DNA from: Ovoidimarina sp038744785
GTDB taxonomy: Bacteria; Pseudomonadota; Alphaproteobacteria; Rhodobacterales; Rhodobacteraceae
Length of the DNA: 64,000 nucleotides
Assembly (NCBI GenBank): GCA_038744785.1
Contig: JBCDLX010000011.1
Location: forward strand, 1 to 64,000
Direction: 5' to 3'
Shown: in pieces, positions 33,378 to 42,605 of the stretch
Position numbering within the stretch: position 1 is the stretch's first letter
How the letters are laid out: every line of letters starts with the position of its first letter
Notes under the pieces: generated by a model
What the model was told of the DNA's origin: nothing
The model's database searches: none
Seen by the model: the letters and a program-made list of their open reading frames with translations, nothing else
Program-made: the position numbers and the translations under genes

Positions 33378-33590
33378 CTAACTGTCATCCTCAAGCGTCG
33401 CGTCGCGTTTCGGACGAGCCAGGATCCGAGTAACACCGTAGGCGAACTCTTTCTGTCCGGCGAATAGAAACAGATCGGATGCCTCAGCCTCCGATCCGCA
33501 GTCCTCAAGCCCATCTTGCGCAGTTGGCGCGCCCTTTGGCGGCACATGCTGGCCGGACGAGAAAGACCAATGGCGCCACAGGAACCCCAT
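33378..33590 (-). CDS. Small ORF coupled to the small protein gene upstream
   Basis: A 70-residue frame whose ATG (33590) overlaps the stop of the preceding small gene by one base (TGATG), a strong coupling sign. The product (MGFLWRHWSFSSGQHVPPKG, then SDLFLFAGQKEFAYGVTRIL) has no known family and no clear membrane segment. The overlap is the main reason to consider it real; composition is not decisive. It and the gene before it are the only candidates between the Trm112 stop and ubiH; bases 33277-33377 hold nothing. Confidence 0.4.
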   Translation of the reverse strand: MGFLWRHWSFSSGQHVPPKGAPTAQDGLEDCGSEAEASDLFLFAGQKEFAYGVTRILARPKRDATLEDDS

Positions 33591-33802
33591 CAAGCGGCCT
33601 CCCGCATCTCGGTCACAGCAAAAAGAAGTTCGTGGACGTTCGAAGAGATCCCGGCCCCAAGCGCAATCGCACCGATGTCGGCTTCAAGTTCCGCTAGCTT
33701 CTCGTCTGTCAACTCTGACAGGCGTGCGCGCAGCAGCGATTGTGCTGGATCGAAGGCATTGCGAACGCGATTGGCGCCAAATGCAACAATACTTTCCCTC
33801 AT
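33590..33802 (-). CDS. Small protein with TDEKL motif, downstream of duplicated leader (copy B)
   Basis: A 70-residue protein, ATG at 33802 with AAAGG ahead. The helical middle LLRARLSELTDEKLAELEAD recalls LSLKANLAQMTDEELVEYL of the product at 3973-4176: a conserved T-D-E-x-L after a hydrophobic/basic helix. The rest differs. The leader is a diverged copy of that at 4177-4380. The next small frame overlaps its stop. The pair is possibly a family of small regulatory or toxin/antidote-like proteins, but nothing in the sequence proves that. Confidence 0.6.
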   Translation of the reverse strand: MRESIVAFGANRVRNAFDPAQSLLRARLSELTDEKLAELEADIGAIALGAGISSNVHELLFAVTEMREAA

Positions 33803-34009
33803 TACTCACGCCTTTCTTCTCTTACCGCCCCGAAGAGCAGCGCCAACCCCTGACGCTGCTCTCTCGCCCCCACCACACGGGACGATACGCACTCGTTACG
33901 CATCGAACGAACCAAACACTCGATCCGTCCGATGCAGTCATTTAGATCACACGCGAGAATGTGAACAACTTGTTAAATGTTTAACTTGGTTGGATGATTT
34001 TTCATCCAA
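33803..34009 (-). repeat. Duplicated ~200-base leader, copy B
   Basis: Diverged copy of 4177-4380, ahead of a small gene in the same orientation. It contains the 20-base perfect inverted repeat TTGGATGATTTTTCATCCAA (33990-34009), GTTAAATGTTTAAC (33972-33985, perfect arms) and AACAACTTGTT (33964-33974). The 9-bp stem AGAGCAGCG/CGCTGCTCT (33834-33842 with 33854-33862) precedes the ribosome site by about 20 bases. Blocks conserved between copies are both the far palindromes and the near stem, so both a DNA operator and an RNA leader function may be retained. Confidence 0.7.
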
Positions 34010-34051
34010 TCAAGGATGATTCTTTTATCGTTTGCGGGGCCGGTCCTGCGT

Positions 34052-35278
34052 CTAGAGCGGCCGGCCCTGCGCCAGACGCGGAAGCTCGCCCGTTAGGCCT
34101 GCCGCTTCGCGGATAAACTGGCGGCGAAGACCCGGAAGTCTTCCGACGAGTCCAAGTCCGAGGTCGCGCCCGATCCGAAGGATCGGGTGATCGTTGGAGA
34201 AGAGCCTGTTGAATGTATCGGTAGCGATCGCGAGGGCAGCGATGTCGAAACGCCGCCATCGCTGATAACGTGCAAGCACGTCATCGGCTCCGACATCCTC
34301 GCCACGTCTGCGGGCGTCGACCAGCACGTCTGCCAAAGCTGCCACATCCTTTAGTCCGGCGTTCAGGCCCTGACCGGCGATTGGATGAACCGCATGCGCA
34401 GCGTCGCCGACCAGTGCCACGCGGGGTCCAACAAGACCATCGGTCAAGGACAGTTCCAGGGGGTAAGAGAACCGGGCCCCTGCCAGTTCGATCTGTCCCA
34501 GAAATCCCCCAATGCGCGGTGCGAGGGCGGCAAGGTAGTCGGTGTCGCTCATCTTCTGAATCATTTGCGCGATATTGGTTTTTTCTGACCAAACGATGGA
34601 GGATCGGTTTCCCGTCAAAGGAAGGATCGCAAGCGGTCCCGATGGCAGAAAGTACTGGTGCGCGGTGCCATTGTGCGGCTTTTCGTGCGCCAGCGCGCAT
34701 ACAAGTGCTGTCTGGCCGTATCCCCAACCCTGTCGGCGCAACCCGGCGCGGGCAGCGGTTTCGCTGCGTTTGCCATCGCAGCCAACTAGCACCCGGGCGT
34801 CAAGTGTCGTCCCATCTGAAAGGGCCACGGACACGCCTGCCGAGATCGGGGTGTGTCCATCGACTGTGACGCCGGTCAGATGTGTGATCCCGTCTGCCGC
34901 GTCCACGGCCGAAAGCAGGGCCTGCCGAAGGTACCGGTCCTCGACCAGGTGGCCCATCGGCCCTTCTTCAATCTCAGTATGATCGAACTCTAAGGTGAAC
35001 TGCGAGGGGCCCGTCCCCACCGAGCCATCCGTTATCCGAATATCCAGAATGGGCTGCGTCTGTGGCGCGAGCACGGCCCATAGACCAAGTGCCCCAAGTA
35101 CCCGTTGCGAACCGATCGACAGCGCATAACTTCGCCCGTCGAAATCGTCGACTGAATGGGCGGCGGCGGCCAAAGGTTCGACCAACGTCACCTGAAAGCC
35201 GCCCGATGCAAGCGCCAGCGCAAGCGCCGTTCCATTCAATCCGCCACCGGCGATCACGATATCGGTTTGATGTGCCAT
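34052..35278 (-). CDS. ubiH: Ubiquinone-biosynthesis FAD hydroxylase
   Basis: A 408-residue flavoprotein monooxygenase: FAD motif G-x-G-x-x-G in IVIAGGGLNG (residues 11-16), middle D-G-like LVGCDGKRS and the C-terminal FAD contact GDAAHAVHPIAGQGLN. This is the UbiH/UbiF/VisC family that hydroxylates the ubiquinone ring. The exact position (C1, C5 or C6) cannot be decided; UbiH is the nearest name. It is divergent from the amidase gene at 35365. Some UbiH relatives act on other substrates, but its length and motifs are standard. Confidence 0.87.
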   Translation of the reverse strand: MAHQTDIVIAGGGLNGTALALALASGGFQVTLVEPLAAAAHSVDDFDGRSYALSIGSQRVLGALGLWAVLAPQTQPILDIRITDGSVGTGPSQFTLEFDHTEIEEGPMGHLVEDRYLRQALLSAVDAADGITHLTGVTVDGHTPISAGVSVALSDGTTLDARVLVGCDGKRSETAARAGLRRQGWGYGQTALVCALAHEKPHNGTAHQYFLPSGPLAILPLTGNRSSIVWSEKTNIAQMIQKMSDTDYLAALAPRIGGFLGQIELAGARFSYPLELSLTDGLVGPRVALVGDAAHAVHPIAGQGLNAGLKDVAALADVLVDARRRGEDVGADDVLARYQRWRRFDIAALAIATDTFNRLFSNDHPILRIGRDLGLGLVGRLPGLRRQFIREAAGLTGELPRLAQGRPL

Positions 35279-35364
35279 GGGCGGAATATGCGTGGGTTCA
35301 TGCCATTGTCCATGCGCCGTCCTGCCGCTACCGTCCGGCGCACCTTAGGGGAGAGAGACAGCAT

Positions 35365-36687
35365 ATGACGCGGGAATGGCTTAAGATGAGCGCGGCGGAG
35401 CTTGGCCAAGGCATCGGTGCAGGCCAGATCGACCCCGTCGAATTGACCGACGCTTATCTTGAGGCTGCGAACGCGCATCCCGAGCGCGACAGGATTTATG
35501 CCCGTCTCACGCCCGAACGTGCCCGGATCGAGGCCGCAGGCGCACGGGCGCGGGCCGATCTGCGGCGCGGGCCGCTGGATGGCGTCCCGATTTCCTGGAA
35601 AGACCTTTATGACAGTGCGGGCACAGCAACCGAGGCCGGTAGCAGGCTTTTGGCCGGTCGGGTGCCTGCGCGTGACGCGCGCGTACTAGCGTCGGCGACG
35701 GTCGCGGGTTTGGTGTGCCTTGGCAAGACGCACACGACCGAGCTTGCCTTCTCGGGTCTGGGCTACAATCCGGTGACGGCAACGCCACCCAACATAAATG
35801 ATCCGGACGTTGTTCCAGGTGGTTCGTCTTCCGGTGCTGCCGCGTCTGTGGCGTTCGGGTTGGCCGCTGCGGGTATAGGGTCGGACACAGGCGGCTCGGT
35901 CCGGGTCCCGGCCGCTTGGAACGATCTTGTTGGCCTAAAGACATCGCACGGGCTTTTGTCGGCTAAAGGTGTGGTGCCCCTGGCGCCCCGCTTCGATACA
36001 GTGGGGCCCCTGTGCCGGACAGTCGAAGATGCGGGCCTGCTTCTGGAGGCAATGGGGGGACCGAAAGCGCCGGATCTATCGAACGCAGCACTCGATCGGG
36101 CACGGTTTCTGGTCGTAGAGAATGCAATCGACGGTGCAGAAGATAGCCCCGTTAGAGCCTTCGAGGCGGCGGTCGGGCGTCTGGCGGCGGCGGGCGCTAC
36201 TGTTCAGCGAGCGCGACTTGCCTGCGTTGCCGACGCGCTGGAGATGTCGGCCATTCTTTTTGCGACCGAGGCCTACGGAACGTGGAAGCAGAAGATCGAG
36301 GAAAATCCCGAGGTCATGTTCCCGGCGGTTCGCGAACGTTTTCGTGGCGGTGCAGCGTTTTCGGGGGCGGACTATGTGGCGGCTTGGCAGCGGCTGGATG
36401 AGTTGAGACAGACCTACATGCGCGAAACCGCAGGCTTCGATGCCGTCCTGGTCCCGACAGCACCGATCATGCCGCCAAATCTGGCGCGGCTCGAGGCCGA
36501 TCAGGATTACTTTGTTGAACGCAACCTGATGACGCTGCGAAATACGCGTATCGGCAACCTGATGGGGCTTTGTGCGTTGACCCTGCCGACAGGAACGCCA
36601 TCGGCGGGCATTTCTTTCCTGGCCGGTCCGGCAGAAGAGTTGCGTCTTTTGCAGCTCGGCGCGGCGGCAGAGCGTGCGCTGACCTAA
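35365..36687 (+). CDS. Amidase-signature family enzyme
   Basis: A 440-residue protein; the ATG at 35365 follows GGGGAGAGAGA, whereas the upstream extension overlaps the ubiH promoter. The Ser-cisSer-Lys triad is seen as Lys79 (ISWKDLY), Ser155 (PGGSSSGAA) and Ser178 (GSDTGGSVRVPA). It hydrolyses amides in the cytoplasm; specificity is open (some relatives are indoleacetamide or mandelamide hydrolases; GatA is longer and has partner genes not seen here). It is followed after 118 bases by an aminotransferase gene. Confidence 0.88.
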   Translation: MTREWLKMSAAELGQGIGAGQIDPVELTDAYLEAANAHPERDRIYARLTPERARIEAAGARARADLRRGPLDGVPISWKDLYDSAGTATEAGSRLLAGRVPARDARVLASATVAGLVCLGKTHTTELAFSGLGYNPVTATPPNINDPDVVPGGSSSGAAASVAFGLAAAGIGSDTGGSVRVPAAWNDLVGLKTSHGLLSAKGVVPLAPRFDTVGPLCRTVEDAGLLLEAMGGPKAPDLSNAALDRARFLVVENAIDGAEDSPVRAFEAAVGRLAAAGATVQRARLACVADALEMSAILFATEAYGTWKQKIEENPEVMFPAVRERFRGGAAFSGADYVAAWQRLDELRQTYMRETAGFDAVLVPTAPIMPPNLARLEADQDYFVERNLMTLRNTRIGNLMGLCALTLPTGTPSAGISFLAGPAEELRLLQLGAAAERALT

Positions 36688-36805
36688 AAGCCACAGGCAG
36701 GCTTTCCATCCGTCCGGATTTGGGGCGTTTTTCTGGACCGGTGCATCGCCGCTGCGGTAGAGTGTTGCCAAAGCGGAACGCCACGATTTCGCGTCTGAGG
36801 CAGTT

Positions 36806-37987
36806 ATGAAGTTACCCGAGCGATTTTCCGGCCTGCCGGAATACGCCTTCCCGCGTTTGCGCACGCTTCTGGAGGATGTGACTCCGGGGGCAGAGCCTCT
36901 TTACATGTCAATCGGCGAGCCACGCCACCCGTTCCCGGACACAGTTGGGCGCGTACTGGCGGCAAACCTTGATGGCTTCGGCAAGTATCCCCCGAACGAA
37001 GGCGCGCCAGAGCTTTTAGAGGCCATCTCTGGCTGGATCGACCGCAGGTTCGGCGCCACCGTTCCAGCGGACCGCGTCATGGCGCTGAACGGAACGCGTG
37101 AAGGGCTGTTCAATGCGGTTCTCGCCCTGTGTCCAGAGGCCAAAAGTGGGGGCCGACCTTTCGTTCTGGTGCCGAACCCGTTCTATCAGGTCTATGCCGT
37201 TGGCGCGGTGGCGGCGGTGGCCCAGCCAGTGTATGTGCCTGCGACCGCAGAAACCGGGTTTCTCCCCGATTACGCGTCGCTGCCGGGGGACCTTTTGGAT
37301 CGTGTTGGGGTCGCCTTTATTTGTTCGCCGTCAAACCCACAGGGCGCAGTGGCAGATGAAGCCTATCTTCGCGATCTTCTGACACTTGCCGAGCGTCACG
37401 ATTTCCGGATCTTCGCGGACGAATGCTATTCCGAGATCTATCGCGATCAGCCGCCCCCGGGTCTGATCGAGGTTGCGGACCGCATGGGTGCTGATCCCGA
37501 GCGGGTGCTGATTTTTCATTCCTTGTCCAAGCGGTCAAACCTTCCCGGCCTGCGATCCGGTTTTGTCGCATCTGGTCCTCTGGCGATGAAAGAGATGCGC
37601 CGTTTGCGGTCCTATGCGGGCGCCCCTGTCCCGCTTCCGATCCAACGGGTCGCCACTGAGCTTTGGCAGGATGAAACGCATGTCGCGGAAAGCCGCGCAC
37701 GGTACGTGACAAAATATGGGATCGCCGATCGGGTGTTTGCGGGCATCGATGGTTGCGGTGCTCCCGAAGCAGGGTTCTTTCTTTGGCTTCCGATCGAGGA
37801 CGGCGAGGCCGCAACAGTCAAACTTTGGCAAGAGACCGGCATTCGCGTTCTGCCGGGCGCATATCTGGCGCGGGATGTTGACGGCGAGAACCCCGGCAAA
37901 GGCTACATCCGCGTCGCGATGGTGACGGCGGAAGAAAATGAATTGGAGCAGGCGCTGATCCGGCTCCGCGAGTGTTTGTACGGATAA
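36806..37987 (+). CDS. Aminotransferase class I/II (DapC-like)
   Basis: A 393-residue PLP enzyme of fold type I: substrate strand TREGLFNAVLA, Asn in CSPSNPQGAV, Asp/Tyr in FADECYSEIY, and the PLP lysine in HSLSKRSNLPGLRSG. The near-full match to N-succinyl-L,L-diaminopimelate aminotransferase signatures (NPFYQVYAVGAVAA and the end GYIRVAMV) suggests DapC, which acts in lysine/peptidoglycan precursor synthesis. No other dap gene is adjacent, and close relatives act on other amino acids. It is followed by ftsK with only 17 bases between. Confidence 0.8.
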   Translation: MKLPERFSGLPEYAFPRLRTLLEDVTPGAEPLYMSIGEPRHPFPDTVGRVLAANLDGFGKYPPNEGAPELLEAISGWIDRRFGATVPADRVMALNGTREGLFNAVLALCPEAKSGGRPFVLVPNPFYQVYAVGAVAAVAQPVYVPATAETGFLPDYASLPGDLLDRVGVAFICSPSNPQGAVADEAYLRDLLTLAERHDFRIFADECYSEIYRDQPPPGLIEVADRMGADPERVLIFHSLSKRSNLPGLRSGFVASGPLAMKEMRRLRSYAGAPVPLPIQRVATELWQDETHVAESRARYVTKYGIADRVFAGIDGCGAPEAGFFLWLPIEDGEAATVKLWQETGIRVLPGAYLARDVDGENPGKGYIRVAMVTAEENELEQALIRLRECLYG

Positions 37988-38004
37988 GAAGAAACGAGGC
38001 AGGC

Positions 38005-40695
38005 ATGGCGTATCAGGCAAAAGCAAGAGACCCGCTGTTTGACAGCGAAACGCAGGCGGCGCTGGAACGCCGCGCGCGTGAGCTTCTGGGTCTGGTGCTT
38101 ATCGGCATCGGCATTCTGACGGCGATGATGCTGTGGTCCTACGCTCCCGATGATCCATCTTGGCTTTCGGCGACGGACGCGCCTGCGCAAAACTGGCTAG
38201 GCCGGTTCGGGGCTTCGATCGCTTCGCCCCTGTTCGTGATTGCCGGGTTCGGCGCCTGGGGGCTGGCCCTGGTCCCCGTCGTCTGGGGGGGGCGGTTTGT
38301 GGCGCACACAGGTTCCGAACGCGCGGTGGCCCGGCTGATTTTTGCACCGATTGGCATCGCTCTTGCGTCCGTCTATGCCTCGACCCTGGTACCGACGTCC
38401 GCGTGGACACACTCTTTCGGACTTGGCGGCCTTTTCGGAGATACGGTTCTTGGCGCCGTTCTGGGCGTTGTCCCGATCCGCGCCACGCTTGGCCTGAAGG
38501 TTCTGTCCTTCGCGGTCGGGATCGGCACGGTCGCGATGGCGCTGTATGTCTTGGGCGCAACGCGCGAAGAACTTCGTGCGTTCTGGCGGTTCCTTCTGCG
38601 CGGTTGCGTCATGGTCTACGCGATGATCGTTCAGGCGCTGGCACAGATAGCGTCAGGCGCTGTGGGGCTGATCCGTCAAGCGTCCGAGGCGCGCGCGGCG
38701 CGCCGTGCCGCAGAGGAAGACGCGCAGTTGTTCGAGGCGAAACCTGTTGAGGGCTCTGTCTCGATGCGCGCGGCCGAGGCGTCGCTTCGCCCCGAACCCA
38801 AGGTGCGCCGCTGGCCATTCGGACGTCAATCCGCAGCGCCAGAGACCGAAATTCTGGAGATCGAAACGTTCGACGATCCCGGCGAGGAGCGCGTGCGTGC
38901 CCGCATCGCAGACGTCATTCGCGCCCGTGCCAGCGAGGCGGTACCCAGCATTCGTGTTGAACCGCCGGTTACCCGCGATGAACCACTTGAGACGCCGCGC
39001 GACCTACCGGAACCAGAGCTGGTCGACGAACCATTTCCGACACGCGTCGCAACACCAACCTTCGCGACCCACAGGGTGAGCGAGCCGGGTGCACGCGTCC
39101 AGCATCCGCCTAAGAAACCGGTACAGCCGTCGTCCCGCGCCCAGGCCGAAACCCAGCCAGCGCTCTTTGACGAAAGACCGAATACGTTCGAATTGCCGCC
39201 CCTTGCGCTTCTGACGAACCCCGAAGCGATTGAGCGGCATCATTTGTCGGACGAATCGCTCGAAGAAAATGCGCGGATGCTTGAGGCAGTGCTCGACGAT
39301 TACGGCGTCAAGGGCGAGATCGTGAGCGTCCGGCCTGGCCCCGTGGTCACGATGTACGAGCTTGAACCTGCGCCCGGGCTTAAGGCAAGCCGCGTGATCG
39401 GGCTTGCAGACGACATCGCCCGGTCGATGTCGGCCCTGTCTGCGCGTGTCTCGACCGTGCCGGGCCGAAGCGTAATTGGCATCGAATTGCCGAATGAGAA
39501 GCGCGAGAAAGTCGTTCTGCGCGAAATCCTTGCCGGTCGTGATTTTGGAGACGGCAACCAGCGCCTTCCCCTGGCGCTCGGCAAGAACATCGGCGGCGAG
39601 CCTGTCGTGGCGAATCTTGCAAAGATGCCGCACCTGCTGATTGCGGGAACCACGGGTTCCGGTAAGTCGGTCGCAATCAACACGATGATCCTGTCGCTCC
39701 TCTACAAGCTGACGCCCGAGGAATGTCGCCTGATCATGATCGATCCGAAGATGCTGGAACTGTCGGTCTATGACGGTATTCCGCACCTTCTTTCCCCTGT
39801 CGTCACCGATCCGAAGAAGGCCGTCGTCGCCTTGAAATGGGTCGTAGGCGAGATGGAGGAACGCTATCGCAGGATGTCGAAGATGGGTGTGCGGAACATC
39901 GAAGGCTTCAACGGGCGGGTTCGTGAGGCGCTATCAAAAGGCGAGATGTTCAGCAGGACCGTTCAAACCGGTTTTGATGACGAAACCGGAGAGCCGGTCT
40001 TCGAGACAGAGGAATTTGCCCCAGAGGCGTTGCCTTATATCGTCGTGATCGTCGATGAAATGGCCGACCTGATGATGGTCGCAGGTAAAGAGATCGAAGC
40101 CTGTATCCAGCGGCTGGCACAGATGGCGCGGGCTTCAGGCATCCACCTCATCATGGCCACCCAGCGCCCATCGGTCGATGTGATCACCGGGACCATCAAG
40201 GCAAATTTCCCCACGCGCATCAGCTTTCAAGTTACGTCCAAGGTTGACAGCCGCACGATCCTTGGCGAACAGGGTGCCGAACAGCTTCTGGGCATGGGTG
40301 ACATGCTTTATATGGCCGGTGGCGCCAAGATTACCCGGGTACACGGGCCGTTCGTGTCGGACGAAGAAGTCGAAGAAATCGTCAATCATCTCAAAGCCTT
40401 CGGTCCGCCAGACTACGTCGGCGGGGTGCAAGACGGACCCGACGAGACCAAGGAAAGCGACATCGACCTTGTGCTGGGGCTTGGCGGCAATACCGATGGC
40501 GAAGATGCGCTTTATGACCAGGCCGTTGCGATCGTGATCAAGGACCGGAAGTGTTCAACCTCGTACATCCAGCGCAAACTGGCGATCGGCTACAACAAGG
40601 CGGCGCGGCTTGTGGAGCAGATGGAGGATGAGGGCGTTGTCAGTTCCGCAAACCATGTCGGTAAGCGCGAAATTCTAGTGCCCGAGCAGGCATGA
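38005..40695 (+). CDS. ftsK: DNA translocase FtsK
   Basis: An 896-residue protein; the start at 38005 follows GAAACGAGGC. It has four hydrophobic helices near the N-terminus (residues ~30-180), a long Pro/Glu/Arg-rich linker (about 220-400), then the RecA-like motor with Walker A GTTGSGKS at about residue 548, Walker B IVVIVDEMADL, and the DNA-binding gamma domain (KCSTSYIQRKLAIGYNKAAR). It moves chromosome dimers to the division septum. The linker is shorter than in E. coli FtsK. The lolA gene follows. Confidence 0.97.
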   Translation: MAYQAKARDPLFDSETQAALERRARELLGLVLIGIGILTAMMLWSYAPDDPSWLSATDAPAQNWLGRFGASIASPLFVIAGFGAWGLALVPVVWGGRFVAHTGSERAVARLIFAPIGIALASVYASTLVPTSAWTHSFGLGGLFGDTVLGAVLGVVPIRATLGLKVLSFAVGIGTVAMALYVLGATREELRAFWRFLLRGCVMVYAMIVQALAQIASGAVGLIRQASEARAARRAAEEDAQLFEAKPVEGSVSMRAAEASLRPEPKVRRWPFGRQSAAPETEILEIETFDDPGEERVRARIADVIRARASEAVPSIRVEPPVTRDEPLETPRDLPEPELVDEPFPTRVATPTFATHRVSEPGARVQHPPKKPVQPSSRAQAETQPALFDERPNTFELPPLALLTNPEAIERHHLSDESLEENARMLEAVLDDYGVKGEIVSVRPGPVVTMYELEPAPGLKASRVIGLADDIARSMSALSARVSTVPGRSVIGIELPNEKREKVVLREILAGRDFGDGNQRLPLALGKNIGGEPVVANLAKMPHLLIAGTTGSGKSVAINTMILSLLYKLTPEECRLIMIDPKMLELSVYDGIPHLLSPVVTDPKKAVVALKWVVGEMEERYRRMSKMGVRNIEGFNGRVREALSKGEMFSRTVQTGFDDETGEPVFETEEFAPEALPYIVVIVDEMADLMMVAGKEIEACIQRLAQMARASGIHLIMATQRPSVDVITGTIKANFPTRISFQVTSKVDSRTILGEQGAEQLLGMGDMLYMAGGAKITRVHGPFVSDEEVEEIVNHLKAFGPPDYVGGVQDGPDETKESDIDLVLGLGGNTDGEDALYDQAVAIVIKDRKCSTSYIQRKLAIGYNKAARLVEQMEDEGVVSSANHVGKREILVPEQA

Positions 40696-40760
40696 TATTG
40701 TCTAGCATTGGCGCGCGTGCCAGGTCTGACTATATCGTGGGGACCTGAGGAGGCCTGGAT

Positions 40761-41363
40761 ATGGACCGCAGAACCTTCATCGCTGCCACAGCTGCGACCG
40801 TGATCGCAGCCGGACCGATTTCGGCAAAAGTGCCCCTTAACGAGCTGTCCCAGTACTTTAACGGAATTCGGACGCTTGAAGGCAAGTTCACGCAAACCAA
40901 CGCCGATGGGTCACGATCTACCGGCACGCTATACATGCGCCGCCCGGGTCGCGCCCGGTTCGAGTACGATCCGCCCGAGAAATCGCTTGTCATGGCCGGA
41001 GGCGGGCAAGTGGCGGTGTTCGATGGCCGTTCCAATTCGGGCCGCGCCGACCAGTATCCGCTGAGGCGAACACCGCTTTCCATTATTCTGGAGCGCAACG
41101 TGGACCTTGGACGCCGCAATATGGTGGTGGGTCACGGGGGCGATGCAACAACCACGACACTCGTCGCCCAGGATCCCGAAGCACCCGAGAACGGAAGGGT
41201 CGAGCTTTTGTTCCAGAACACGCCGCTGACCCTTGCGGGCTGGACTGTGATCGATGCGCAGGGCGGTCGCACCAAAGTACGTCTCACCCAGATCAAGCTG
41301 GGCGGGCAACTGCCGGGACGACTGTTTAGCATCCCTCAGGAAATGGCAGCGCGTGGCAACTAG
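40761..41363 (+). CDS. lolA: Outer-membrane lipoprotein carrier LolA
   Basis: A 200-residue periplasmic protein. The signal peptide (MDRRTFIAATAATVIAAGPISA) carries an Arg-Arg at its start, typical of a Tat or strongly basic leader. The body (FNGIRTLEGKFTQTNADGSR, YMRRPGRARFEYDPPEKSLV) is the LolA half-barrel that shuttles lipoproteins from LolCDE to LolB. The ftsK-lolA order is common in alphaproteobacteria. It converges on the lytic transglycosylase gene. Confidence 0.93.
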   Translation: MDRRTFIAATAATVIAAGPISAKVPLNELSQYFNGIRTLEGKFTQTNADGSRSTGTLYMRRPGRARFEYDPPEKSLVMAGGGQVAVFDGRSNSGRADQYPLRRTPLSIILERNVDLGRRNMVVGHGGDATTTTLVAQDPEAPENGRVELLFQNTPLTLAGWTVIDAQGGRTKVRLTQIKLGGQLPGRLFSIPQEMAARGN

Positions 41364-41474
41364 CGCAAACAGCACGAAACCCGGACCGGTATTCTGAACC
41401 CAGTATTCATCCGAGTACTGAAACCAATCCCGGTTTAGGTTGCTGATCGGGCGGGCGCACTGCCGCGCGCCGCC

Positions 41475-42059
41475 TTACCGTTTCCCGCAGGAAATCAGCT
41501 GTGCTTCGTATGTCAGCGCTCTTTGTGCGACTTCGCCGGCCACCCTCACAAGCCAATCCTTGCGGTTGTAGCTTCCGCGCGCATATCCAGCCCGGCCCTC
41601 GTGATATGCAAGATACTGATTGCGGGCGTCTGCTTTGGATATTCCGAGATCCTCTTCGGTTTGCGCCATATACCAGCCCATGAAATCGGTGGCGTCGCGA
41701 ATGTTGTCGCGTTTTGCCCGCCGCTTTCCGGTCTCGGAACGGTAATCGTCCCACGTTCCGTCCAGCGCCTGGCTATATCCGTAGGCCGAGGATTGCCGGC
41801 CCATCGGGATCACACCCAACGTGTATTGGCGTGGCGTGCGCGCGTTTCCGATGAACTTCGATTCTTGATAAATCGTCGCCATCTGCACCGGGACCGGAAC
41901 ACCCCAACGGCGTTCCGTGTCACGCATGGCGCGCAGGTAATTCGGTCTTTGGCTCACGATGCTGCAGGCGTTGTCCAGATTGCGCGGCGCGGAATAATCC
42001 GAGCTGCCGCAGCCTGCGACAAGCACCATCAGAATCAGAGCGCGCAGTGGTCTGCTCAT
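41475..42059 (-). CDS. Lipoprotein lytic transglycosylase (SLT-like)
   Basis: A 194-residue lipoprotein (lipobox LVAGC, Cys17). The lysozyme-like fold shows MATIYQESKFIGNARTPRQY with the catalytic Glu66, then GVIPMGRQSSAYGYSQALDG. The first part of the fold is present; the end is short compared with Slt/MltC enzymes, giving a compact enzyme. It cleaves peptidoglycan glycan strands in the periplasm. It is divergent from hspQ. Confidence 0.85.
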   Translation of the reverse strand: MSRPLRALILMVLVAGCGSSDYSAPRNLDNACSIVSQRPNYLRAMRDTERRWGVPVPVQMATIYQESKFIGNARTPRQYTLGVIPMGRQSSAYGYSQALDGTWDDYRSETGKRRAKRDNIRDATDFMGWYMAQTEEDLGISKADARNQYLAYHEGRAGYARGSYNRKDWLVRVAGEVAQRALTYEAQLISCGKR

Positions 42060-42275
42060 CTGCCTCTCGCTCGTATGTTTTTTATTTTGTAGAAATACTA
42101 CCCAAGATTGGTCGCGCTTGGAATGAAAATCTCGCTTTGCGGGGTCACGTTTCTGCGCGGCAGGAAATCGTTAACTGTTAGACTTAAGTTCACACTCTGT
42201 TTCGCGTGAATCGGTGCGCGTGACGTGGACAGCCCTTAAGCCTTGGCCTAAAATAGAACGGTCGGGGGTTATGCA

Positions 42276-42602
42276 ATGCTGAAGACGCATGCAAAATATC
42301 ATCTCGGGCAGATTGTCCGTCACCGGAAACATCCGTTTCGCGGCGTGATTTTTGATGTCGATCCCGAATTTTCGAACACGGAAGAATGGTACGCCGCCAT
42401 TCCCGAGGATAGCCGTCCGTCCAAGGCTCAGCCATTCTATCATCTATTGGCCGAGAACGAACAAAGCTATTATGTCGCATACGTTTCGGAACAGAACCTG
42501 GTCGCCGACTACTCGGGCGAACCGGTGACGCATCCCGATTTGCCAGAGCTTTTTGGCGACTTTGAGGACGGTCACTATCCTCTTCAGTTTCAGCTGAACT
42601 GA
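42276..42602 (+). CDS. hspQ: Heat-shock protein HspQ
   Basis: A 108-residue protein with the whole HspQ pattern: KYHLGQIVRHRKHPFRGVIF, then DPEFSNTEEWYAAIPEDSRP and QPFYHLLAENEQSYYVAYVS. In E. coli HspQ is a specificity factor for Lon and stabilises DnaA mutants. The upstream 216 bases (42060-42275) are the shared promoter region with the transglycosylase; they include TTAACTGTTAGACTTAA but no certain site. It converges on ggt with three bases between. Confidence 0.94.
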   Translation: MLKTHAKYHLGQIVRHRKHPFRGVIFDVDPEFSNTEEWYAAIPEDSRPSKAQPFYHLLAENEQSYYVAYVSEQNLVADYSGEPVTHPDLPELFGDFEDGHYPLQFQLN

Positions 42603-42605
42603 ATC

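Noticed and set aside
33990..34009. Hairpin TTGGATGATTTTTCATCCAA as ubiH terminator
   Set aside because: There is no T-run after the stem on the ubiH strand, and the matching element at 4364-4380 is not behind any gene of that strand. An operator role for the downstream small gene fits better.
38160..38750. 196-residue open frame inside ftsK
   Set aside because: Same-strand shadow of the FtsK membrane region with Arg-rich composition and no motif.
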